A model generated the notes under the pieces. The model searched no databases, was not told the origin of the DNA, and was given only the letters and a program-made list of their open reading frames with translations. The position numbers and the translations under genes were made by a program. A stretch of 64,000 nt of DNA from Acinetobacter bouvetii (GTDB lineage Bacteria > Pseudomonadota > Gammaproteobacteria > Pseudomonadales > Moraxellaceae): positions 62,001-126,000 of the forward strand of contig NZ_CADDTS010000040.1 of NCBI RefSeq assembly GCF_902753875.1, read 5' to 3'. Positions 8,734 through 15,428 of this stretch are shown piece by piece (position 1 is the first letter of the stretch; each line of letters begins with the position of its first letter).

Positions 8734-9837
8734 ATGTATCTTAGATTTTTATGTTTGTGCGCATGCTCGGCGGCGGCTGCACAATGTTTTGCTGCACCCA
8801 ATGACCCATTTCTTAGCGCAAAAGATTTTAATGCAAAATATACCTCTCCTCTACAAATGACACTTGCCGTTGATGCTGTAAATGACAGCATTGATTTTTT
8901 AAACATGCGGCAAAGCGAAGGGATTACTGACAAATCTGCCGGTGATTACCAAGGCTTCCATCTCTCGGCAAAATATGACTTGAATCCACAATGGTCCATT
9001 GAAGGGACGTATTGGCATCGCGAGATTGATTATGCTCAAGATACCAACAAAATCCAAAGTGGGCTACTTGCTGCACGCTTTACACCCAATCTGAATTTAA
9101 ACAAGAATGATGCTGTCAGTTTCCGTGCCAGCTTTTGGGGCAATACTGCGGACTCATTAACTAAATCTACACCAACGAAAGTGAATCAACGCACGCTACA
9201 AAAGGTCAATGTAGAAGACCCTAAAGACATTCAGTTTCAGTTTGATGGTATTTTTTCCCGAAAACTTGATCCAATGAATCAGCTCAATGCGTTTGCCAGT
9301 ATCGGCTACAGTAAAGTTGAAGTGAATGATTTGCACATTCAAGCTTCGCAGCAAGGCTGTTTAATGAATATCAACATTAATAGCCAAAACCAATATGCAG
9401 GAAGTCTGGCCCAACCCTGTAATAATGGTGGAATAACGATCACTAAATTAGATATCAAAGGCTATGCCAATGAATTTGGATTAGATATACAGCAAGACTT
9501 AAATTATGAAAGTTACTTTGCTGGTCTAGGTGGTTCATGGAACTGGCGCTATAAAAAATTCGAAAGCCAGATTGCGTACCAATATCAGTATTTGTGGCGA
9601 GATAAAATTGATGACCGTATCAGCAATTTTGGCAACACAGCCATTAAAGACAATCATACGCTTGGTGCAAAATTCAGCTATGACTTTACACCACGAGTAA
9701 CCGGATTTATGCAAGGTGAAATTTACCAAAGCAACTTTGTGGGTCAAATTCCATTTTTATATAATGGTGTTACAGCATCTCGCTTAGATAAACGTTATGG
9801 ACTGGCAACTTTAGGGATAAATTTTCATTTGTTTTAA
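8734..9837 (+). CDS. Predicted outer-membrane beta-barrel protein, function unknown
   Basis: A 367-residue protein. It has a signal peptide (MYLRFLCLCACSAAAAQCFAA, cleavage expected before PNDPF) and ends in LGINFHLF, a C-terminal aromatic of the kind recognised by the BAM machinery. Alternating hydrophobic and polar strands (for example WSIEGTYWHREIDY, ESQIAYQYQYLWRD, ATLGINFHLF) fit a barrel. Two cysteines near residues 209 and 229 (QQGCLMN, QPCNNGG) may form a disulfide in an external loop. No porin family is recognised. The ATG has only a poor Shine-Dalgarno. A terminator separates it from the upstream lipoprotein, so the two are neighbours rather than a clear operon. Confidence 0.8.
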   Translation: MYLRFLCLCACSAAAAQCFAAPNDPFLSAKDFNAKYTSPLQMTLAVDAVNDSIDFLNMRQSEGITDKSAGDYQGFHLSAKYDLNPQWSIEGTYWHREIDYAQDTNKIQSGLLAARFTPNLNLNKNDAVSFRASFWGNTADSLTKSTPTKVNQRTLQKVNVEDPKDIQFQFDGIFSRKLDPMNQLNAFASIGYSKVEVNDLHIQASQQGCLMNININSQNQYAGSLAQPCNNGGITITKLDIKGYANEFGLDIQQDLNYESYFAGLGGSWNWRYKKFESQIAYQYQYLWRDKIDDRISNFGNTAIKDNHTLGAKFSYDFTPRVTGFMQGEIYQSNFVGQIPFLYNGVTASRLDKRYGLATLGINFHLF

Positions 9838-9851
9838 CTTCTGTATTGTTT

Positions 9852-9877
9852 AAAGCCAGCAATATGCTGGCTTTTTT
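9852..9877 (+). terminator. Rho-independent terminator after the barrel protein
   Basis: The stem AAAGCCAGCA / TGCTGGCTTT is followed by six or more T residues. Confidence 0.88.
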
Positions 9878-9988
9878 ATTCAAAATGCCTATAAATGACT
9901 CGACAGTCAATTTGTGATTTATCTCGCCATTGCGCCATAAACATGACCCTCTAGAATAATAGTACATGTGTATATTGAATCCTGAATC

Positions 9989-11068
9989 ATGACGCAAATC
10001 CTGCAAAAACGTCCGCCTTCCTTAACCATCCGTGCGGGTCATCTGGCACGCCAACTGATTGAAAAAGAAGGCTTACAGGCCAGTTTTGTCGATACTATTC
10101 CCGGCGCGGCTGGCGGTCCTAAAGGCATTGGCATTCAGGGACTCGATCAAGCCATTTTCGGTGATTTTTTTGCACAAGCGCCCCAGCGCAGAACCCTAGT
10201 CGGATCTTCAATTGGCAGTTGGCGTTTTGCCAGTATTGCAGCTTGGGGCGCTAAAGCAGGAACTCAGCGTCTTTCCGAACTTTATACCAACCTGTATTTC
10301 CACAAAAAAATGTCCCGTCAGGAAGTGGGCAATATTTGCCGTGACATGCTAATTGATCTGATTGAAGGCAAAGAACAGCAACTGGTTGAACATCCGGACT
10401 ATCATCTCACCGTTATTTCAGTGAAAGCCCAGCACATTTTCCAAAGTGACAAATCGCTGCCTTTACTGGCCTCGGTTGCCGGAATTATTGGCAGCAATGC
10501 TTTGGCGCGCAAGCACAACCGCTTGTTTATGCAACGGGTCATCAGCCAGCCAGCAACAGGCCCGCAGTTTAAGGTAGAAGATGACTTTGTGACCCATTAT
10601 CAAACCTTAAACCTGAGCAACGTTACACCTTGGTTAATGGCTTCAGCTTCCATCCCAGGCGTGATGGCTGCGGTTCGCGATATTCCCGATGCACCGAAAG
10701 GCAGTTACCGTGATGGTGGTTTGATTGACTATCACATCGACCTACCCTTTGAGAGTCAGGGAATTGTGCTGTATCCACACTTTACGGACAGCATCACGCC
10801 GGGATGGTTCGATAAAATATTGACCAAGCGCAAGGCCAATCCGGAAAATCACGCCCGAACCTTATTGCTCTCTCCCTCTGCGGAATATTTGCAATCTTTA
10901 CCTCTAGGACGCTTACCGGATCGTAAAGATTTCACCTTAAAAGGGCTGGATCAAAAGCAGCGCATTCAGATGTGGAATCAATGCGTGGCGGAAAGTCAGC
11001 GCTTAGGGGATGAATTTTTAGAAATGGTGGAAAAACAGAATTTTCCGCAATTTATACAAGATTTATAA
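9989..11068 (+). CDS. Patatin-like phospholipase family protein
   Basis: A 359-residue cytoplasmic-type patatin hydrolase. The Ser-Asp dyad is visible: the nucleophile elbow GSSIGSW near residues 72-78 and the aspartate motif DGGLIDYHID near 242-251. A glycine-rich GAAGGPKGIGIQG near 36-48 is the candidate oxyanion-hole segment. Family members cleave acyl esters of phospholipids or triglycerides; the substrate here is unknown. There is no signal peptide, so it is not an obvious secreted effector. The gene is alone, with a terminator on either side. Confidence 0.87.
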   Translation: MTQILQKRPPSLTIRAGHLARQLIEKEGLQASFVDTIPGAAGGPKGIGIQGLDQAIFGDFFAQAPQRRTLVGSSIGSWRFASIAAWGAKAGTQRLSELYTNLYFHKKMSRQEVGNICRDMLIDLIEGKEQQLVEHPDYHLTVISVKAQHIFQSDKSLPLLASVAGIIGSNALARKHNRLFMQRVISQPATGPQFKVEDDFVTHYQTLNLSNVTPWLMASASIPGVMAAVRDIPDAPKGSYRDGGLIDYHIDLPFESQGIVLYPHFTDSITPGWFDKILTKRKANPENHARTLLLSPSAEYLQSLPLGRLPDRKDFTLKGLDQKQRIQMWNQCVAESQRLGDEFLEMVEKQNFPQFIQDL

Positions 11069-11079
11069 TATCCGTCTCA

Positions 11080-11107
11080 GAAGTCTATTGATGAATAGAC
11101 TTCTTTT
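11080..11107 (+). terminator. Rho-independent terminator after the patatin gene
   Basis: A 10-bp stem (GAAGTCTATT / AATAGACTTC) with the loop GATG is followed by TTTTC. Confidence 0.82.
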
Positions 11108-11317
11108 CATATTGACGTGCCCAGCGATTCTTTTTTAGGATTTGCACAATAGAAAAATAAAAATCGTATTGTATGACCTTGCTACGCTGCCTGTGATAAG
11201 AAATCAAAAGGATCATGCGTATATTTTTTTCTCAAACAGCTGCTAATCACGTACACTATGTAGGGGCGATTTGAATGCGCTGTTTTCTATTTTGAATATA
11301 TTTTTGGTGAAATTCTC

Positions 11318-12100
11318 ATGAACAACTTGCAATGGCTCGATGAAGTAAAATTTAACGAACAAGGTCTAATCCCTGCCATTGCACAGCATCATCAAAGCGG
11401 CCGTATCCTGATGGTGGCATGGATGAACCGTGAAGCGCTAGCTTTGACAGCAGAAAAAAATCAGGCGGTTTATTTTTCACGTTCACGCCAAAAATTATGG
11501 CATAAGGGTGAAGAATCCGGTCATTTTCAAACCGTACATGAAATTCGTCTGGACTGTGATGCAGATGTGATTGTGCTGCAAATTGAACAGCACGGCGGCA
11601 TTGCCTGTCATACGGGCCGTGAATCTTGTTTCTATCGTAAGTTAACTGCCAATGGCTGGGAAATTGTCGATGCACAATTAAAAGATCCAAGCCAGATTTA
11701 TGGTGAAAAATCGGCAAATCCGCATACCCTTGCCATGAACGCCTCTACGGCTCAATCTGAACAGGTCGAAGTTTTGGATTATCTGGGCAAAATGATGGCA
11801 GAACGTAAATCTGCCGATCCAGATTCTTCTTATGTGGCCAAGCTGTACCACAAGGGCCTGAACAAGATTTTGGAAAAAGTCGGTGAGGAAAGCGTTGAAA
11901 CCATCATCGCTGCCAAAGATTTGAAATCTGAAGCCAATGAAGATAATAAAAATGACCTGATCTATGAAGTGGCAGATTTATGGTTCCATACCATTGTAAT
12001 GCTGGGTTATTTCGATCTTGAACCGCAGCTGGTGTTAAACGAATTGGCACGTCGCCAAGGCTTGTCCGGTCTGGTTGAAAAAGCCAACCGTCAGCATTAA
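11318..12100 (+). CDS. hisIE: Bifunctional phosphoribosyl-AMP cyclohydrolase / phosphoribosyl-ATP pyrophosphatase
   Basis: A 260-residue HisI-HisE fusion catalysing steps 2 and 3 of histidine synthesis. The HisI part (about 1-125) shows [26 protein letters not shown], and the metal-binding DCDAD and [11 protein letters not shown] motifs. The HisE part (about 148-255) shows [26 protein letters not shown] and the acidic cluster [12 protein letters not shown]. Fusion is common in gammaproteobacteria. The other his genes are not nearby. The next gene, a helicase, starts 17 nt after the stop, which suggests cotranscription with a functionally unrelated module. Confidence 0.95.
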   Translation: MNNLQWLDEVKFNEQGLIPAIAQHHQSGRILMVAWMNREALALTAEKNQAVYFSRSRQKLWHKGEESGHFQTVHEIRLDCDADVIVLQIEQHGGIACHTGRESCFYRKLTANGWEIVDAQLKDPSQIYGEKSANPHTLAMNASTAQSEQVEVLDYLGKMMAERKSADPDSSYVAKLYHKGLNKILEKVGEESVETIIAAKDLKSEANEDNKNDLIYEVADLWFHTIVMLGYFDLEPQLVLNELARRQGLSGLVEKANRQH

Positions 12101-12117
12101 AAAGTAGACCAAGAACT

Positions 12118-13611
12118 GTGAAACCCAATCCGACCTATGAGCAAGCCCTTGCCATAGATAATGCGCGTCTGGGCAATTCCTTCAAGGTGATTGCCTATGC
12201 TGGCACAGGTAAAACCACAACCCTGCAAATGATCAGCGATGCCATGCCTGAGCGCCGTGGCATGTATCTGGCATTCAACAAAGCCATTGCCAGTGAGGCA
12301 CAGAGTAAATTTCATGGCAATGTCGACTGTCGGACCTTTCACTCGCTGGCTTTTCGCAGTGTGCCACGTGGCATCACCGATAAACTACGTCTCCCCCGTT
12401 TAAGTCCAAGTTTTATTGCCAAAGAATATCGGCTACAGCCCATTACCCTGCGACGGATGATGGGTGGACGCTATGAAAAATATGTGATGATGCCATCGCG
12501 TCTGGCCAGTCTGGTGGCCAATGCCGTCAGCTACTTCTGCTCGACCAGTTCGCAATATCCTGCGCCACGCCATCTGCAGGCACCCAGCTGGTTGCATCCG
12601 GACGATATTGAAGAATTACAAAAACATCTTTACCCTGCCATTGAACGACGCTGGCTGGAATCAATTGATCCCAATCATCAGGCGGGTATTGGGCATGATA
12701 TTTATCTGAAACTGTGGGCGCTGTCTGAACCGAATATTCCGGCGGACTATGTGTTATTTGATGAAGCACAAGATGCTGACCCGCTGATGCTGGGCATTTT
12801 GCTGCGACAAAGAAACACCCAGGTGATTTATGTCGGCGATGCCCATCAACAGATTTATGCCTGGCGCGGTGCGGTGAATGCCATGCAGCAACTGCCTTTG
12901 CCGGAATCTCGCCTGACTACCTCGTTCCGTTTTGGTGAAGAGATTGCCTTGAATGCCAATGCCATTTTGGGCGCCTTAAATGAAACCGTGCCCTTACTGG
13001 GTAATCCGCAGCTCAATTCCAAAGTGGTGAATAAGCCGCATACCAAACAACGCGATGCGATTTTATGCCGAACCAATGCCCGGGCCATGGAACTGTTACT
13101 GTCCGGTTTAGTCCACGGCGATAAAGTCAGCTTGCAGGCGGATCATGCCAGACTGAACCGTTTTGTCGATGCTGCCAGCATGCTGAAACAGGGCCGCCGG
13201 GTGACTGATGTCCCTGAACTGGCCTGGTTTAATTCATGGCACGACGTGCATGAATATTGCGAAACCAATGATGGTAGTGACATTAAACCGCTGGTCAAAC
13301 TGGTGGATGATCACGGAACCGATCCCTTAAAAAGAGCCTTGGCCAAAATTACCCCGATTGAACAGGCTGATTACATCATCTCGACTGCCCACAAGGCCAA
13401 AGGTCTGGAATGGGACCGGGTGCACATCGAAGATGACTATCAATTCAAGGTCAATGAAAAAGACCATAAAATTAGTGACGAAGAGTTAAGATTGCTTTAC
13501 GTAGCCTGTACACGTGCTAAAGTAAGTTTAAATATTCACCACATTTACGATCTGGTGCAACAACTGAAAAGACAGATGCCGGTATCGCTGCGTAAAGCCG
13601 TGGGAGAATAA
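12118..13611 (+). CDS. UvrD/FBH1-like superfamily 1 DNA helicase
   Basis: A 497-residue SF1A helicase with all motifs intact: Q motif NPTYEQALAI (about residues 4-13), Walker A AYAGTGKTTTL (26-36), motif Ia LAFNKAIASEA, Walker B VLFDEAQDADP (212-222), motif III VGDAHQQIYAWRGA, motif IV TTSFRFGEEI, motif V STAHKAKGLEWD and motif VI LLYVACTRAK (about 459). The 'AFNKAIA' and 'TFHSLAF' segments and the compact length point to the FBH1 branch rather than to UvrD or Rep. It starts at GTG 12118, 17 nt after hisIE, with a weak Shine-Dalgarno. A P-loop ATPase gene follows after 26 nt. The pairing resembles helicase/ATPase defence modules such as Gabija in concept, but the partner differs. Confidence 0.9.
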   Translation: MKPNPTYEQALAIDNARLGNSFKVIAYAGTGKTTTLQMISDAMPERRGMYLAFNKAIASEAQSKFHGNVDCRTFHSLAFRSVPRGITDKLRLPRLSPSFIAKEYRLQPITLRRMMGGRYEKYVMMPSRLASLVANAVSYFCSTSSQYPAPRHLQAPSWLHPDDIEELQKHLYPAIERRWLESIDPNHQAGIGHDIYLKLWALSEPNIPADYVLFDEAQDADPLMLGILLRQRNTQVIYVGDAHQQIYAWRGAVNAMQQLPLPESRLTTSFRFGEEIALNANAILGALNETVPLLGNPQLNSKVVNKPHTKQRDAILCRTNARAMELLLSGLVHGDKVSLQADHARLNRFVDAASMLKQGRRVTDVPELAWFNSWHDVHEYCETNDGSDIKPLVKLVDDHGTDPLKRALAKITPIEQADYIISTAHKAKGLEWDRVHIEDDYQFKVNEKDHKISDEELRLLYVACTRAKVSLNIHHIYDLVQQLKRQMPVSLRKAVGE

Positions 13612-13637
13612 TTTCAGTTTTGCAAGGCAGGTGTTTT

Positions 13638-15011
13638 ATGAAAATTGACTCGATTCAACTCAAACACGCGCTACATTTTGCTGATCTCAAGCTGAAATTT
13701 AATGACAAGCCCATTACCCTGATTCTGGGCGATCAAGGCTCCGGAAAAACCGGCATTCTCAAATTCACCTATCAGGCACTGACCTGGTTTGCCGCGCGCT
13801 ATAAAGATTTACGTGCTGCGGGTGTGGTGATGCTGGATCAGGACATCATGTTTACCCGCCTGCAATCCAAAATTGATATTCGGGTGCGCATTCCTCCCGA
13901 TATTGGCACCTTGACCGCATCCAGTGAAGCTGAAGACAAAGCGCTGTCTTATTGTGACTGGCAACTTTACAAGACCTTAAACAGCCACGGTATTGGCACC
14001 AGTAAAGCAGAAACCCAGCAGCTGGAAAATCTGGTCGAGCTGTATCATAAAGCACTGAAACGCGATCAGTTACAGGGCCTCCCCCTCATTGCCTATTACC
14101 CGGCAGAACGCTTTGTCAATGAAATGAATATTCTGAGCAAGAATAATCCAGTGATTTTCCAAAGCGCGCATGCCTATGAAATTTCCACCATTCCCTATAC
14201 CACCTTTACCCGTTTTTTTGAGTGGTTTCGTGAAATTAGCGATATTGAAAATGCCCAGCTGGCACAGCTATTTCAACAAGTGGTTTCCAACCCGACTGTT
14301 CAGAAAAATCAGGATAATGACTTCCTGCAACAGCTGGTAAATGCCCAAAGGCAGATGAATGCCCCCAGTCTGGATGCCCTGAAACAGGCTCTAAGTAAAG
14401 TGATTCCTGCCTTACAAGACATCTATGTGCAATATCAGCCCAAATTGCAGCTGATGGTCAACTACCAGTCCAAAACCATGCTTTATCAACAACTGTCCAA
14501 TAGTGTCAAAAACTGGATTGCGCTGGTGGGTGATATTGTACGTCGCTTATGTCTGCTCAATCCCAACAGCCTGTATCCCTGTCTGGAAGGCGATGGTATT
14601 TTGCTAATCGACGCGATTGATCATCAACTGGATCAAAATACCTCGCAGGTGATTTTACAACGCTTGCATCAGGCTTTTCCGCGTTTACAGATTATCGCCA
14701 CAGGTAACCGCATCGAATTACTGGAACATGCTGCGGACTATCAGTGCTTAAAACTGGAAAATAAACAGATTCTGGATATGCAACTGCAACCGCTCAAGGA
14801 AGAGTTTGATTCCATTTATGAAAATCTGGTTTTTAATGAAGAAGTGATTGAAACCGATACTTTGCAGGAGCCGGAACCGGTCATAGACAACATTACGCCG
14901 CAAAGCCTGTGGCAACAAATTCAGCAGCATCTCACACTTGAGCAGCAAACCGAATTATTGCACTTAATGAAACAACAGGATGATACATCTTCCTCTCACC
15001 CGATCCCCTAG
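13638..15011 (+). CDS. COG3950-type AAA/ABC-like ATPase with degenerate catalytic motifs
   Basis: A 457-residue protein resembling the SMC/ABC-like 'predicted ATP-binding' family (COG3950 type), judged from memory. The Walker A GDQGSGKT is intact at residues 31-38, with YYPAER near 152 and the family-typical FFEWFREISDIENAQ near 192. The other ATPase motifs are altered. The signature, usually LSDG-, reads LSNSV (286-290). Walker B, usually LLIDEID, reads LLIDAID with Ala326 in place of the catalytic glutamate. The usual TTHS switch reads ATGNR (354-358). It may bind but not hydrolyse ATP. No TOPRIM or nuclease domain is seen. The start is the ATG at 13638 (AAGGCAGG upstream) rather than the earlier in-frame codon at 13620. 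It is almost certainly co-transcribed with the helicase. Confidence 0.82.
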   Translation: MKIDSIQLKHALHFADLKLKFNDKPITLILGDQGSGKTGILKFTYQALTWFAARYKDLRAAGVVMLDQDIMFTRLQSKIDIRVRIPPDIGTLTASSEAEDKALSYCDWQLYKTLNSHGIGTSKAETQQLENLVELYHKALKRDQLQGLPLIAYYPAERFVNEMNILSKNNPVIFQSAHAYEISTIPYTTFTRFFEWFREISDIENAQLAQLFQQVVSNPTVQKNQDNDFLQQLVNAQRQMNAPSLDALKQALSKVIPALQDIYVQYQPKLQLMVNYQSKTMLYQQLSNSVKNWIALVGDIVRRLCLLNPNSLYPCLEGDGILLIDAIDHQLDQNTSQVILQRLHQAFPRLQIIATGNRIELLEHAADYQCLKLENKQILDMQLQPLKEEFDSIYENLVFNEEVIETDTLQEPEPVIDNITPQSLWQQIQQHLTLEQQTELLHLMKQQDDTSSSHPIP

Positions 15012-15201
15012 TAGAAAAGATTGAATCATCTTAGAAAATCGTGGTCATCTTTCAAAAAATGGTTTTTAGGGTTCCATCTGGCTAAACACGCTACGCCCCT
15101 TCAGCCTTGAGGGGCGTATAATAAATAGGGTTTATTGGCAGCATTAGCAACATAAGCCATTTATGAACTGTCGATAATCCCGAGTGTGTGCGCAAAAATA
15201 A
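15012..15201. other. Intergenic stretch with a GC-rich stem-loop
   Basis: No gene is seen. The arms ACGCCCC (15093-15099) and GGGGCGT (15111-15117) form a stem with an 11-nt loop. No T-tract follows on the plus strand, so it is a poor intrinsic terminator, but it may mark the end of the hisIE-helicase-ATPase transcript. Confidence 0.5.
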
Positions 15202-15230
15202 TTGATGTTATTTTACTCATGTAATAAAAT
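15202..15230 (+). promoter_or_regulatory. Candidate sigma-70 promoter of the mnh operon
   Basis: TTGATG (15202-15207) and TAAAAT (15225-15230) are separated by 17 nt, close to consensus. A start near 15237 would give a leader of roughly 190 nt before mnhA. Confidence 0.6.
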
Positions 15231-15327
15231 CATGTATATTTGAAGTTTAATAGTAAAATCCGATTTTACTAGGACTTTTTTCAAGTTGCGCAACACAGCT
15301 TGTTTTGCATTTTTTAACTCAAACCGG

Positions 15328-15381
15328 CTTTCAAGATTGAGAAGTTTGGATCGCTCTTTGCGGTCCTGTAATCCTTGAAAG
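15328..15381 (+). promoter_or_regulatory. Structured RNA element in the mnh operon leader
   Basis: An outer stem CTTTCAAG (15328-15335) / CTTGAAAG (15374-15381) extends by three A-T pairs past a bulge. It encloses a second hairpin, GGATCGC / GCGGTCC with the loop TCTTT (15348-15366). The nested structure lies 47 nt upstream of mnhA and downstream of a good promoter. It has no T-tract, so it is more likely a leader element than a terminator. I do not recognise a known riboswitch class. Confidence 0.5.
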
Positions 15382-15428
15382 ATAAGATTCACGTTTAGGT
15401 TTTTATCACCTAACTCACGACATTGGAT

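Noticed and set aside
12118..15011. Calling the helicase/ATPase pair a Gabija system
   Set aside because: GajA has an OLD-type ATPase with a TOPRIM nuclease domain and precedes GajB. Here the ATPase is COG3950-like, has no TOPRIM-like C terminus and follows the helicase.
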